Shown: positions 16,958 to 26,345, counted from the first letter of the stretch. The stretch: DNA of 64,000 nt from Planctomycetales bacterium (GCA_026400835.1 JAPLOA010000088.1:124001-188000), one strand, 5' to 3'. The notes: a model not told the origin generated them from the letters alone. Made by a program: numbers and translations.

Positions 16958-19078
16958 ATGCGAATCGCGATTGCGTGCCTTGCGATGATTCTGTTGCAAC
17001 CGTTTCCAGTCTCAGCTCAGACTGAACAAAGCCAGGCAAAACAGAGTCAGATTGAGCCCGCAAAGCGATTTAACGTCTTCGTAAAACAGCAGGCCGCGAT
17101 TATGCGTGCCAATGATAATGCACCCGGAACAGTCGAAGACTGGCAGAAGACACGCACAGATCTCCGCGATCTTTTGTTGAAGGCTTGGGGAGGCTTTCCA
17201 GGCGAGGCATGCCCACTGGAACCTCGTAAGCTGGGTGAGATTGAGCGAGACGGCTACCGCGTCGAAAAAATTGTCTTTCAGACAATGCCTGGCGTCTGGA
17301 TGACCGCGAATGCCTACGTTCCAGCCGGGAAGCCCGAGCAAACTTTTCCGGCCGTATTATGCGTCCATGGTCACTGGGCCGGAGCGAAGCAGGATCCTGT
17401 CGTGCAGTCGCGTTGTATTGGGTTAGCAAAGCTTGGTTTCGTTGTCCTGTGCGTGGACGCTTTCGGGGCCGGTGAACGTGCGATCGGAGAAGCACTGGGC
17501 GAATATCACGGCGAAATGACCGGAGCAACGCTGCTGCTGCTGGGTCGGCCACTGTCGGGTATTCAGGTTTATGAAAACATGCGAGCTGTGGACTACCTGC
17601 AGTCACGTCCGGAAGTTGATCCCAATCGACTGGGCATAACCGGAGCCAGCGGCGGCGGCAATCAGTCGATGTATGCTGGTGCGTATGATGAACGGTTTCG
17701 CTGTGTCGTGCCCACCTGTTCCGTGGGAAACTATCAAGCCTATCTGAGCGCTGCCTGTTGTATGTGCGAAGTGGTTCCCGGCATTCTTCAGCGTCACGAA
17801 GAGGGTCATGTTCTGGGACTGGCGGCCAATCGCGGACTGATGGTGACGAGTGCAACTCAGGATGCGTTTCAGTTCTCGGTCGATCAGGCTCGCATCTCAA
17901 TCAGTCGAGCCCGTGAGATCGCTGCTCTGACTTCACTGGAAGGCCCGTCTGCCGTCAAGCATACGATTATCGAATCGCCTCATCACTACAATGAGCCGAT
18001 GCGAGAAGCGATGTACGGCTGGATGACCAAACATCTGAAAGGTGAAGGCGATGGCAGCCCGATTCCTGAGCCGGAAATCAAACCGGAAGAGCCGGAAGTC
18101 CTGCGATGTTTTCCGGGCGACAGTCGTCCTGATGATTATGTCACGATCCCGCGATTCTTCGCCGAGGAAGCTCGACAACTTCTGAAAACCCGTGAGTCAG
18201 AATTTGATCAACCATATCTGGCGGCATTGGAAGCAGCGAAAACTCCGGAAGATCGAGCAACTCTGCGTGAGCGCGCCGTGGATCAACTCACCAAAACACT
18301 GAATATCAAGGCCACGACATCTCCGGTTGAAGTGACGGCAACAAAAAGTCCTGATGAAAAATTCATCGAGCTTGTTTATGAGACGGAACCCGGCCTGGAA
18401 ATTTCCGCGCGATGCGATTCAGGGTTAGCGGATAAATCAGATGGTCAGAAGCTGGCGATCCTGCTGAACATTGATGAAGGCTCTGAGAAAGTGTTCAACA
18501 GCGAACAGGCTCAGAAGCTGAGGCAGCAGGGTTATGCAATTGTCGCACCAGAACTGCGAGCCTCCGGAAAATATGCTGTCGCGGGAGATCGGATCGGCAA
18601 CGCTCCTGACCATAATTCCGCCGAGTGGTCCCTGTGGATTGGTCGCCCGTTGTTGGGCCAATGGACAATGGATGTCTTTCAATCCGTCGAGGCTCTGGAG
18701 AAACACTTTGGCGCGCTGCCGAAGGAAATTCTGATCGTGGGACAGGGATCTTCCGGCACGATCGCTCTCACGGCCGCGGCCATGGACGATCGAGTTTCAC
18801 AGGTACTCATCCAGAATTCGCTCGGCACATTTGTCGACGACAAAAAGTATAATGGCCCTCGACTGGGATTGCTGGTTCCCGGCCTGCTGCGAGATGCTGG
18901 TGATATCGGGCACATCGCTGCGATGATTGCTCCGCGATCTGTGCAGATCGAGAATCCCTTGAGTGCATCGGGGACTTCGCTCTCCCGGGACGCAGCGTCA
19001 AAGTCGCTTCAGTTCTGCGTTGATGTCTATACGAAACTTGGCGCAGCCGAAGCGTTGGTGATCACTACGGCAAATTGA
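16958..19078 (+). CDS. exported two-domain alpha/beta hydrolase (acetylxylan-esterase-like)
   Basis: A 706-residue protein. ATG 16958 is chosen because CCGGAG precedes it and it starts a good signal peptide (MRIAIACLAMILLQPFPVSA); the frame opens 11 codons earlier. The first half contains an alpha/beta-hydrolase fold with oxyanion/HGH region (CVHGHWAGA) and the nucleophile elbow GASGGGNQS near residue 230, as in AXE1/dienelactone-hydrolase-like esterases. A second, diverged hydrolase-like domain follows after ~residue 430, with GQGSSGT near residue 595 in the position of a nucleophile elbow. Planctomycetes use many such exported esterases on acetylated or sulfated polysaccharides. Substrate is not readable. 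Confidence 0.8.
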   Translation: MRIAIACLAMILLQPFPVSAQTEQSQAKQSQIEPAKRFNVFVKQQAAIMRANDNAPGTVEDWQKTRTDLRDLLLKAWGGFPGEACPLEPRKLGEIERDGYRVEKIVFQTMPGVWMTANAYVPAGKPEQTFPAVLCVHGHWAGAKQDPVVQSRCIGLAKLGFVVLCVDAFGAGERAIGEALGEYHGEMTGATLLLLGRPLSGIQVYENMRAVDYLQSRPEVDPNRLGITGASGGGNQSMYAGAYDERFRCVVPTCSVGNYQAYLSAACCMCEVVPGILQRHEEGHVLGLAANRGLMVTSATQDAFQFSVDQARISISRAREIAALTSLEGPSAVKHTIIESPHHYNEPMREAMYGWMTKHLKGEGDGSPIPEPEIKPEEPEVLRCFPGDSRPDDYVTIPRFFAEEARQLLKTRESEFDQPYLAALEAAKTPEDRATLRERAVDQLTKTLNIKATTSPVEVTATKSPDEKFIELVYETEPGLEISARCDSGLADKSDGQKLAILLNIDEGSEKVFNSEQAQKLRQQGYAIVAPELRASGKYAVAGDRIGNAPDHNSAEWSLWIGRPLLGQWTMDVFQSVEALEKHFGALPKEILIVGQGSSGTIALTAAAMDDRVSQVLIQNSLGTFVDDKKYNGPRLGLLVPGLLRDAGDIGHIAAMIAPRSVQIENPLSASGTSLSRDAASKSLQFCVDVYTKLGAAEALVITTAN

Positions 19079-19116
19079 CCGGCTTAGCGACAGCCATAGA
19101 ACAGCGTGGGAATTCG

Positions 19117-19156
19117 TAGGGTGTGACAAGTTCGCCCTGGCGAACGCAGGCACACC
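19117..19156 (+). repeat. dispersed palindromic repeat, family B, half copy
   Basis: tagggtgtgacaagttcgcc followed by ctggcgaacgcaggcacacc repeats the right half of the family B element at 12361-12398. The left half is missing, so no hairpin forms. It lies between the hydrolase stop and the beta-lactamase-fold gene. Confidence 0.85.
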
Positions 19157-19363
19157 ATTCATGGATATTATTTCGAACCATTTTTCGAACCCCAAAGCCC
19201 GGTGCCCAAAACTTTCACGAGCAACAAGTTCAGCGCAATAATGACCATGGTTTCGCGCCATAAGTGAATGCGGGATCAAAACTGAGGCAATGCTCCCCAT
19301 AATGCGTCCCGCGAACACTCGGCCGCAATTCATCCCGTGCAACGAATAACTCTGGTAACCAGC

Positions 19364-20461
19364 ATGAATCGACGTGACTTTCTTTCGACCGGTGTTACCG
19401 CCAGCCTTGTAACGCCGCTTCTGGGAGCTGTCCGCTCTGAACAGTTTGAAGCCGCCTGTCAGGTGCTGGACAAGGCGGCGTCGGGCGGGCAGGTTTCTGC
19501 AGCGGTGCTGCATGTGATTCGAAAAGAGCAATCCTTTTCGAAGTACTTCGGTGCAGCGAAATCCAGTGACGCAATGTTTCTGCTGGGGTCGATTTCGAAA
19601 CCGATTTGCGTGACAGCTTTGATGACTCTGTTTGATCAGGGCCAGTTTCGACTTGAGGATCCAGCAAAGAAATTTCTTCCCACCTTTACTGGCGATGGCC
19701 GCGAACGAATCACAATACGCGACTTGATGACTCATGTCTCAGGCCTTCCCGATCAACTTCCGGAGAATGATGCTCTGCGGAGGAGCCATGCAGATCTGAA
19801 TGAGTTTGTTGAAAAGGCCATCCGAACGCCGTTAGTGTTTGAACCAGGAACTCGCTACAGCTACTCCAGCATGGCGATCCTCCTGGCGACTCATGTGGCT
19901 GAGCTCATCAGCGGCACCAACATTCGCGATCTTGTGGAAAAGACTATTTTTGCTCCACTGGGGATGCAGCATTCGGCTCAAGGATTGGGGCGATTTCAAC
20001 TGAGCAACTTTGTGCCGTGTCAGACTGAGTTTGCCGCGCCGGAAGCTGGTGCGGGTGACCCGACCGCAAAAGAATGGGACTGGAATAGTGCTTATTGGCG
20101 CGGCTTGGGCGCCCCTTGGGGCGGGACTCATGCTTCAGCGGCGGATGTGAGCCGATTTCTGGAAGAGTTTTTGCACGAACAAGGCAGAGTTCTCAAACCA
20201 GAAACAGCGAGAATGATGGTTCGTAATCACAACGCTGCAGAACTGACACCGCGAGGACTGGGCTTCAACGTGGGAGCGGCCGCAGGCAGTCGAGGATGCT
20301 CGGAGGAAACATTCGGCCATACAGGTTCAACAGGAACTCTGGCCTGGGCCGATCGCAGCAAAGAGGCGATTTGCGTCATCCTGACTTCGCTGCCGGGACG
20401 AGCGGTTAATCCTCATCCCAGAGATCTCGCGGGAGCAGCCGTGGTTTCAGCGTTGAAGTAG
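19364..20461 (+). CDS. Tat-exported serine hydrolase of the beta-lactamase/penicillin-binding fold
   Basis: A 365-residue protein starting MNRRDFLSTGVTASLVTPLL, a twin-arginine-type export signal, so it is probably exported folded; this start (19364) is favoured over 19337 for that reason. The class C beta-lactamase fold motifs are present: S76-I-S-K79 (SxxK nucleophile and base), Y165-S-Y-S-S (YxN-type motif), and GHTGSTG near the C-terminus (the KTG/HxG box). Family members are D-aminopeptidases, esterases or penicillin-binding-like proteins; a true resistance beta-lactamase is not implied. Half and full family B repeats flank it on both sides. Confidence 0.85.
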   Translation: MNRRDFLSTGVTASLVTPLLGAVRSEQFEAACQVLDKAASGGQVSAAVLHVIRKEQSFSKYFGAAKSSDAMFLLGSISKPICVTALMTLFDQGQFRLEDPAKKFLPTFTGDGRERITIRDLMTHVSGLPDQLPENDALRRSHADLNEFVEKAIRTPLVFEPGTRYSYSSMAILLATHVAELISGTNIRDLVEKTIFAPLGMQHSAQGLGRFQLSNFVPCQTEFAAPEAGAGDPTAKEWDWNSAYWRGLGAPWGGTHASAADVSRFLEEFLHEQGRVLKPETARMMVRNHNAAELTPRGLGFNVGAAAGSRGCSEETFGHTGSTGTLAWADRSKEAICVILTSLPGRAVNPHPRDLAGAAVVSALK

Positions 20462-20534
20462 AACCGACGATATCGGTGTTTCGGTGTTACGGCCTGCCAC
20501 CAATATTTCCTGAATTGAAGCTTAAATCGCCAGT

Positions 20535-20633
20535 GGTGTGCCTGCGTTCGTAGCACGAACTTGTCACACCCTACAGTTTTCAACGTTCTTCTGTAGGGTG
20601 TGACAAGTGAGCTTTAGCGAACGCAGGCTCACC
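20535..20633 (+). repeat. dispersed palindromic repeat, family B, diverged full copy
   Basis: Begins ggtgtgcctgcgttcg (20535-20550), continues acttgtcacaccctacag, and returns as ctgtagggtgtgacaagt and cgaacgcaggctcacc up to 20633. Loop sequence and the segment tagcacga differ from the 12301 copy, while the arms are kept, as expected if base pairing is under selection or copying is recent. Confidence 0.88.
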
Positions 20634-20705
20634 GACTGAGTCTCCATTTTATTCAAACCTGACGTTTACTCGGGACTCTCTCCAGACTCCCCTCGCTGAC
20701 TCGAA

Positions 20706-21746
20706 ATGACTGATTTGTTTGATAACGCGGCTACTGAATCACTGCGACTTGATCTGCGTTTGAGTCATGAAGTGATTCGCCGTCTCCGCAATCGATTGCT
20801 CAAACGATTCCTGCCGGACTTCGCGGTGTTGGCGGACTTCGCTGTGACGGCGGACGTCCCGGAATCACATCATCTGAAGCTCCACTGTCTGGAGTTGTCG
20901 CAGCGTTACGATTCTCAAATCGATGGGGCAACAAAACTGTTGTTCCGAACAGAAGCTGGGTTGCCGATTGAAACGGTGATTCTCCGGATCGCCACAGGAC
21001 GAACAACATTGTGTCTTTCCAGTCAGGTCGGCTGTGCGGCGGCTTGCGAGTTTTGTGCAACGGGCCACATGGGGATCGCTCAGAATCTTTCTGCGGCACA
21101 GATACTGGATCAGGTCGTACAGGTCGGGCAACTTCTGACAACCGAACAACGACAACTGCACAACATTGTGTTTATGGGAATGGGAGAGCCATTTCACAAT
21201 CAGCAGAACCTGTTCGAGGCGATCGAGTGCCTGACAGATACTCGCAAGTTTTCGCGTGCTCCAGGAAGCCTGCTGGTTTCGACGGTTGGCATCCCGGAGG
21301 CCATGGTCCGATGTGCTCAGCGATTTCCTTCCGTCAACCTTGCACTCAGTCTGCACAGCGTGGATCAGGAAGTTCGGCAGTCCATGATTCCACTGGCACG
21401 AAAGTTTCAACTTCCGGAGATAAAACGAGCCCTTACGGAGATGAACCGCCTGCAGAAGAGACCCGTGATGCTGGAATACCTGATGCTCAGAGGGATTAAT
21501 GATTCTCTCGAGCAGGCTCAGCAACTGGCCGCGTGGACTCACGACATCAACGTCCACATCAATCTGATTCCATTCAACCCGATCGACGACGCGCCGCATC
21601 TGCAGGGAAGCTCGTCCGAAGTGATTCAGCAGTTCTCAGGCTCGCTCAAGAATGCCGGACTCAAAGTCACAACCCGCTATTCCCTTGGCACTGATATCGC
21701 GGCAGCATGCGGACAACTGGTGCGACAGGTTACTCGGCCCACCTGA
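20706..21746 (+). CDS. rlmN: 23S rRNA (adenine-C2)-methyltransferase RlmN-like radical SAM enzyme
   Basis: A 346-residue radical SAM methyltransferase. The cluster motif CAAACEFC has cysteines at 110, 114 and 117; VGCAAACEFCATG and the following GMGEP, SVN-LALSLHS and EYLMLRGIND blocks are diagnostic of the RlmN/Cfr family. C335 in AAACGQL near the C-terminus is the cysteine that forms the methylene-protein intermediate. RlmN methylates A2503 of 23S rRNA and A37 of some tRNAs; Cfr methylates C8 of A2503, and short length alone cannot exclude a Cfr-like branch. An 18-bp in-frame duplication near residues 38-50 (DFAVLADFAV) enlarges the N-terminal domain. Single gene, no operon. Confidence 0.88.
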   Translation: MTDLFDNAATESLRLDLRLSHEVIRRLRNRLLKRFLPDFAVLADFAVTADVPESHHLKLHCLELSQRYDSQIDGATKLLFRTEAGLPIETVILRIATGRTTLCLSSQVGCAAACEFCATGHMGIAQNLSAAQILDQVVQVGQLLTTEQRQLHNIVFMGMGEPFHNQQNLFEAIECLTDTRKFSRAPGSLLVSTVGIPEAMVRCAQRFPSVNLALSLHSVDQEVRQSMIPLARKFQLPEIKRALTEMNRLQKRPVMLEYLMLRGINDSLEQAQQLAAWTHDINVHINLIPFNPIDDAPHLQGSSSEVIQQFSGSLKNAGLKVTTRYSLGTDIAAACGQLVRQVTRPT

Positions 21747-21783
21747 CAAAGCAACCTGACGCCTGAGTCGAAACAAAGTGCAG

Positions 21784-22620
21784 TCAGTTCACAAAGAAGA
21801 GTGGCTGCCCGTGACTATCTAGACCGAAATCGCTGATCAGCTTTTGAGTCGACTCTTTGGCCAAATAGAGAAGAAACTTTTCAGCGGCCTCCGTCTGAAC
21901 ATGAGGGTGCCGCGCCGGATCCACCAGCATGACAGCATATGGATTTAACAATTGTGGATCACCCTCTACCAGAATGGTCAGACTAAGTTCCTTCTTCAGC
22001 ACCAGAAATGTTCCTCGGTCCGCGATTGTCCAACCTTGTTTCTCTTCAGCGACTCTCAGGGTCTGAGCCATCCCGCTGCCTGCTTTCAAGTAATTTGAAA
22101 AGGTCGGGTTGATCCCTGCCGCCTTCCAGAGTGCCTCTTCCTTTCGATGCGTACCGGAATCATCTCCGCGGGACACGAATGTCAGATTCTCGGCTGAAAT
22201 TCGGGACAAGGCTTCGCTGACCGTCATCGGTGTGCTTCCCCGCAAGGAACTGCGGACCGGACCGATCAACAAAAAATCATTGTGAAAGACCGGTGTCCGC
22301 TGTTTTGAAAATCCGTCTTCGACAAACTCTTTTTCAGCATCAGGAGAATGCGTCAGGAGAACATCCACGTCGCCGCTCCGACCCATCTCTATAGCCTGTC
22401 CCGAACCCACCACAATGACTTTAACATCAATGCCCGTCTGCTCCCGAAACCCTGGCAGAATTGTATTGAGCAGTCCGGTGTCTCGCATGCTGGTCGTCGT
22501 CGCCAGAGTCAGCATTGGGTGCTGACCTTCCGACGATCGCGCCGGATTTCTTCCTTCACATCCGATCGAGAGTAAAGCAATACCAGCGCAGAGCACCTGT
22601 AGAACATGTCGACCCATCAA
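21784..22620 (-). CDS. tupA: tungstate ABC transporter substrate-binding lipoprotein TupA-like
   Basis: A 278-residue binding protein with a lipoprotein signal (LLSIGC, Cys21) followed by the oxyanion-binding TTTSMRDTG motif near residue 40 that marks TupA. The remaining body (VVGSGQAIEMGRSGDVDVLLTH, NDFLLIGP) fits the same family, which binds tungstate, and sometimes molybdate, with high affinity and hands it to TupBC. Its start codon overlaps the stop of the upstream ATPase fragment (ATGA). The gene looks intact, yet its membrane and ATPase partners immediately upstream are destroyed by a deletion, so it is an orphan here unless another transporter serves it. Confidence 0.9.
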   Translation of the reverse strand: MMGRHVLQVLCAGIALLSIGCEGRNPARSSEGQHPMLTLATTTSMRDTGLLNTILPGFREQTGIDVKVIVVGSGQAIEMGRSGDVDVLLTHSPDAEKEFVEDGFSKQRTPVFHNDFLLIGPVRSSLRGSTPMTVSEALSRISAENLTFVSRGDDSGTHRKEEALWKAAGINPTFSNYLKAGSGMAQTLRVAEEKQGWTIADRGTFLVLKKELSLTILVEGDPQLLNPYAVMLVDPARHPHVQTEAAEKFLLYLAKESTQKLISDFGLDSHGQPLFFVN

Positions 22621-22838
22621 TGCACCATTCTTCCGTTCACAAAATCCTGAGTCCGAGGATCAACCGGCCGATGAGAAAAATCATCTCGTGCGGAGATCTC
22701 CACAATCCACCCCGCAAGAAGCAGAGCCATGCGGTCCGCCACACGTCGGGCCTGAAACATGTTATGAGTCAACCAGATTAAAGTCGTTCGATGACGTTGT
22801 CGCATTTCTTCCAGAACCAGCTCAACCAGACCGAGAAA
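22617..22838 (-). pseudogene. tupC: tungstate ABC transporter ATP-binding protein TupC, C-terminal fragment
   Basis: Translation gives LVELVLEEMRQRHRT, then TLIWLTHNMFQARRVADRM, the H-loop region (LTHN) and following helix of an ABC ATPase, ending in DFVNGRMVH. Walker A, Q-loop, signature motif and Walker B are missing. The upstream end joins directly to the permease fragment at about 22830-22840. The stop overlaps the tupA start. Confidence 0.8.
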
Positions 22839-23049
22839 GCAACAAATAGAGCAGCAGACCAACAACCACCGGCGGCATTGCCATGCCTGAAAATGCCAGT
22901 GCCTTGATTATTGATCGCCCCCGCATTCGGCTAAGTGCCGGGCAAACGCCCAGCGGCATGCCGATAACACAGCTAATCAGCACCGCCGGCAGCGAAACCG
23001 CTGACGAAAGAATGACGATCGGCAGAATTTCGTGGAGAACGGATTCCAT
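22822..23049 (-). pseudogene. tupB: tungstate ABC transporter permease TupB, N-terminal fragment
   Basis: The first ~75 residues of a TupB-type permease: MESVLHEILPIVILSSAVSL, an ALSRMRGRSIIKALAFSGMA stretch, and MPPVVVGLLLYLLLSRSG before a stop at 22822-22824. TupB proteins normally have about 220-270 residues, and PPVVxGLxxYLLLSRSGPLG is a family landmark, so the sequence stops right inside a known motif. It is followed without a gap by the C-terminal part of the ATPase in another frame, showing a deletion that removed most of tupB and most of tupC. Confidence 0.82.
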
Positions 23050-23419
23050 AAACCTTCAATACCATCGAACGGTAACGTTCGTCGTCGCCATTAGAAGACA
23101 TGACAATCACGATTCAAACCTGTTTTCTCGCACTTCCCCGCACATGCGTCCGCGACGACTGGCTCAGGAGTGTAACATCCGGCGGATTGACGCGAAGTTC
23201 TTCACTGAGGATTTGTTTAGGATCCGTAGGCCATATGATTCAGTCCGCTCGACCACAATTCTCACGCGAAATCTCTTTGGGTGTGACAATGACCAGTGGG
23301 AGCGTTTTTGGCCGTTCCTGCTAACATTTGAACCAATTGATTTTCTGTCACCAGCAAGAAGATTCAGCATTCGCTCCACCCAGGGCATACCTGCCGCTGA
23401 TTGAGATTGGAAAAGTAGA
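23050..23419. other. divergent intergenic region upstream of the tup remnant
   Basis: A 370-base divergent gap. A short palindrome, cgaacggtaacgttcg (23066-23081), sits 17 bases upstream of the tupB start and could be an operator or a leader hairpin, but one copy is weak evidence. No gene is supportable. Confidence 0.4.
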
Positions 23420-24424
23420 ATGTCCCCTTTAGAACTGGATGAATGGCTGAGCCGGCCCACGGATCGGACGATTGAGGCTCTGCGGAAGCTTGATGGCGAT
23501 CTGATCGTGTTGGGAGCTGGCGGGAAAATGGGGCCAACGCTGGCGCGGATGGCACGACGAGCGTTGCCGGCTGATCGCAGGGTATTTGCGGTTTCCAGGT
23601 ACTCGTCCAGCAGTGCCCGCGTAGACCTAGAAGCCCACGGCGTGCAGACGATCACCTGCGATCTGCTGAATCGCGAGGCCGTCGCAAACTTACCGGATGC
23701 GGCCAATGTGGTCTACATGGCAGGTCACAAGTTCGGGACCAGCGACGCACCGGAATTGACATGGATGATGAACAGCGTGCTTCCGGCGATCGTCGCTGAA
23801 CGTTATTCAGGGACAAGCACCGTCGTGTTCTCCACGGGCTGCGTTTACGCATTGACGTCGACGGCCAGTGGCGGATCGAAGGAAGACGATGTGTTGGCAC
23901 CGCCGGGCGAGTATGCTTATTCATGTATCGCACGCGAAAGAGTCTTCACGCACTTTGCCAAATCCTGCGGGACTCCGACTTTGATGTTTCGTCTGAACTA
24001 TGCCATCGATCTGCGATACGGAGTGCTCTACGATGTTGCGTCAAAAGTCTGGCAGGGCAAACCGGTCGATGTCACGATGGGGCATGTCAACGTGATCTGG
24101 CAGGGAGATGCCAATGCGCGAGCACTGGAGAGCCTGGCTCTTGCACAGTGTCCACCAAAGATACTGAATGTGACGGGCCGCGAATGTATCTCTGTTCGCT
24201 GGCTGGCGGAGCAGTTTGGTCGCCGGCTTGAAAAAACTCCGATCATCACAGGCAAGGAAGCTGAACTTGCCTGGCTCAACAACGCCAGTCAATCTTTTGA
24301 GCTGCTGGGAGATGTTACCGTTTCGCTGGAAGAGATGATGACCGCCACCGCAGACTGGGTCAGAAACGGCGGCGTATCGCTCGGCAAACCAACTCATTTT
24401 GAGTCTTACGATGGTAAATTTTAA
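23420..24424 (+). CDS. NAD(P)-dependent epimerase/dehydratase family protein
   Basis: A 334-residue extended SDR protein. An N-terminal Rossmann motif GAGGKMGPTLARM follows a leading ~30-residue helix, and NVVYMAGHKFG and STGCVYAL mark the sheet that carries the catalytic Ser/Thr; the YxxxK equivalent is YAYSCIAR-E region, where the Lys is replaced, so catalysis may be atypical. Sugar-nucleotide or carbohydrate epimerases of this kind are common. It overlaps the DHDPS-like gene downstream, which suggests a shared catabolic route for a sugar acid or related carbon source. Confidence 0.78.
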   Translation: MSPLELDEWLSRPTDRTIEALRKLDGDLIVLGAGGKMGPTLARMARRALPADRRVFAVSRYSSSSARVDLEAHGVQTITCDLLNREAVANLPDAANVVYMAGHKFGTSDAPELTWMMNSVLPAIVAERYSGTSTVVFSTGCVYALTSTASGGSKEDDVLAPPGEYAYSCIARERVFTHFAKSCGTPTLMFRLNYAIDLRYGVLYDVASKVWQGKPVDVTMGHVNVIWQGDANARALESLALAQCPPKILNVTGRECISVRWLAEQFGRRLEKTPIITGKEAELAWLNNASQSFELLGDVTVSLEEMMTATADWVRNGGVSLGKPTHFESYDGKF

Positions 24425-25430
24425 TTTTCGTCACGCGTTACAAAAAGGTTTAGTCATCCCCGCGCATCCGTTGGCGGTGACGGAGAATCGTCGTTTGGAT
24501 GAACGACATCAGCGGGCTTTGTCGAGGTACTATCTGGCGGCCGGAGTTGGCGGACTGGCTGTCGGAGTTCACACAACTCAGTTCGCGATTCGGGATCCTC
24601 GGTTCGGCTTGTTCGAAGACGTACTGATGCTGGCCGCCGAAGAGATGGACCGAGCGATCAATCCTGTCGTGCGCATTGGTGGGATCTGTGGGAAGACCAC
24701 TCAGGCCGTGCAGGAAGCGGAGATACTTTCGCGGCTGGGATATCATTGCGGTCTGCTCAGCCTCGCCGCGTTGCCTCAGGCGACTGAAGATGAGTTGATC
24801 GTGCATGTGAAGTCAGTTAGCAGTGTCATACCAATCGTCGGTTTTTATCTGCAGACGGCTGTCGGAGGGCGAGTACTCCCGTATTCCTTCTGGCGTCGCT
24901 TCGTTGAGATTGAAGCCGTTGTGGCCATCAAGATCGCAGCCTTCAATCGCTATCAAACTTTGGATGTCATCCGCGCTGTCGCGGAATCAGGCCGAGATGA
25001 CATCGCACTTTACACAGGCAACGACGACAACATTGTGGCCGATCTGATTACCCCGTGGAGACTGGGAGAGCGACAACTCCGCTTCACCGGCGGACTGTTG
25101 GGGCATTGGTCTGTCTGGACGAGGCCAGCGGTCGAACTACTGCAGCGTTGTCAAACTGAAACTGCGTCACCCGAACTTCTGCAATTGGGAGTTGAAGTGA
25201 CCGACTGCAATGCGGCCTTCTTTGACGCCGCCAATAGTTTTCACGGCTGCATCGCAGGCATTCACGAGGTGCTGCGTCGCCAGGGTTTGCTGCAAGGCAT
25301 CTGGTGCCTGAATGAAAACGAAGGATTAAGTCGCGGTCAGGCTCAGGAGATTGAACGCGTCTATCGAACCTATCCACATCTGAACGATGACCAATTTGTC
25401 GCGGAACATCTTGATGAGTGGCTTCGATAG
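24411..25430 (+). CDS. dihydrodipicolinate synthase (DapA/NanA) family aldolase-like protein
   Basis: A 339-residue protein counted from ATG 24411 (ATG 24399 is also in frame). It overlaps the end of the epimerase by 14 bases, implying translational coupling. The TIM-barrel N-terminus VIPAHPLAVTENRRLDERHQ and the segment AVGVHTTQFA fit the class I pyruvate-dependent aldolase group annotated as DHDPS family. The Schiff-base Lys is probably in AVVAIKIAAFNRYQTLDV (about residue 170). The canonical GTTGE phosphate-like loop is not obvious, so it is a diverged member, not a housekeeping DapA. Pairing with an SDR epimerase suggests a small carbohydrate-catabolic unit. Confidence 0.78.
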   Translation: MVNFNFRHALQKGLVIPAHPLAVTENRRLDERHQRALSRYYLAAGVGGLAVGVHTTQFAIRDPRFGLFEDVLMLAAEEMDRAINPVVRIGGICGKTTQAVQEAEILSRLGYHCGLLSLAALPQATEDELIVHVKSVSSVIPIVGFYLQTAVGGRVLPYSFWRRFVEIEAVVAIKIAAFNRYQTLDVIRAVAESGRDDIALYTGNDDNIVADLITPWRLGERQLRFTGGLLGHWSVWTRPAVELLQRCQTETASPELLQLGVEVTDCNAAFFDAANSFHGCIAGIHEVLRRQGLLQGIWCLNENEGLSRGQAQEIERVYRTYPHLNDDQFVAEHLDEWLR

Positions 25431-25814
25431 ATCTGGTTCGATAGCCCATGGCCTGCCCCGCCCCGGAGCATGCAGAAACCCCGACTCATGTTTCGCACAA
25501 TGTGAGCGTCGCGGTGCGCAGGCGTCCGTTGGCCACGCGTGCGACTCGCGGAAACAGGAGGGATCATAAAGTTATCTGAGATGTTTCTTTTGCGTTAGTT
25601 CCGTCCGTGCAGAAGGTGCCATGGGTGAATGAAAAACAACCGAAGCGAACGGTCGGCTTCCGAGTGTCGGCGGGAAAACATCACAGAGCAACCCACACTC
25701 CCCTTCGATTCTGTCTCCTTTTCCGGCAATTAGGCTGTTTTATAAGCAAAACCGGCGGCGTAATCCTTGCCACATCCACCTTGACAGGGGCCGGGATTGT
25801 GAGACACTAGAGTC
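25431..25814. other. intergenic region without supportable gene
   Basis: A 384-base gap. Short frames exist on both strands but show no family, ribosome-binding site or codon bias. No hairpin with a T-run was seen at the end of the aldolase gene. Confidence 0.45.
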
Positions 25815-26108
25815 ATGGGGAATCTTTACATAATCCTGACCGGCTTAGTGCTCGTCGTCCCATCGGGATTGTGTCACCATCGCGCGGAATCTGCCGAAGA
25901 TTTCGCGCATGCCTGGTATGCGTCCAGTTCGGAAGAACTGTTGACCGCCAGCGAAGGGGAAGTGGAAGAGCCCGAGTTATTCTTTCACGGGGTTGCATTG
26001 TTTGAGCACCGTGCCCAGCCAGACGGCCATCTGCCTCTGAACTGGAGCTACGAGGTTCACTTTGCGGTCGTTGATCCGCAGGGCTGTCGACCGCCTCCAG
26101 CTTGCTGA
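25815..26108 (+). CDS. small secreted hypothetical protein upstream of dabA
   Basis: A 97-residue frame beginning with a hydrophobic signal-like segment (MGNLYIILTGLVLVVPSGLC), then an acidic, Glu/Ser-rich middle and a C-terminus ending PQGCRPPPAC. No family recognised. Its support is the N-terminal signal and its position as the first gene before the inorganic-carbon cluster; the opposite strand carries a longer but unconvincing frame. It may be a real small exported protein or a chance frame. Confidence 0.4.
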   Translation: MGNLYIILTGLVLVVPSGLCHHRAESAEDFAHAWYASSSEELLTASEGEVEEPELFFHGVALFEHRAQPDGHLPLNWSYEVHFAVVDPQGCRPPPAC

Positions 26109-26345
26109 ACCTTCTGTTGCTGAATCGTTGTCACGGAAGCCAACTCCAGGCAATTTCCTGACATGTTCTGCTCTGCGCTCGTCAACGATTCGTCGATTCC
26201 TGAATCCTGATTGTTGCGCTGTAATGTTCGCCGCTGCCTGAACAACTGCGGCATGAGCCTTGCTGATTAAAACTTTGTCCACGCGGCTGCGAGATTGCAG
26301 CGCGCTGCACAAATTCAGAGTTCGACTTTCCCGGAAAGGGAGCCC

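Noticed and set aside
20865-21599. 244-residue minus-strand frame opposite rlmN
   Set aside because: Shadow of a strongly supported radical SAM gene.
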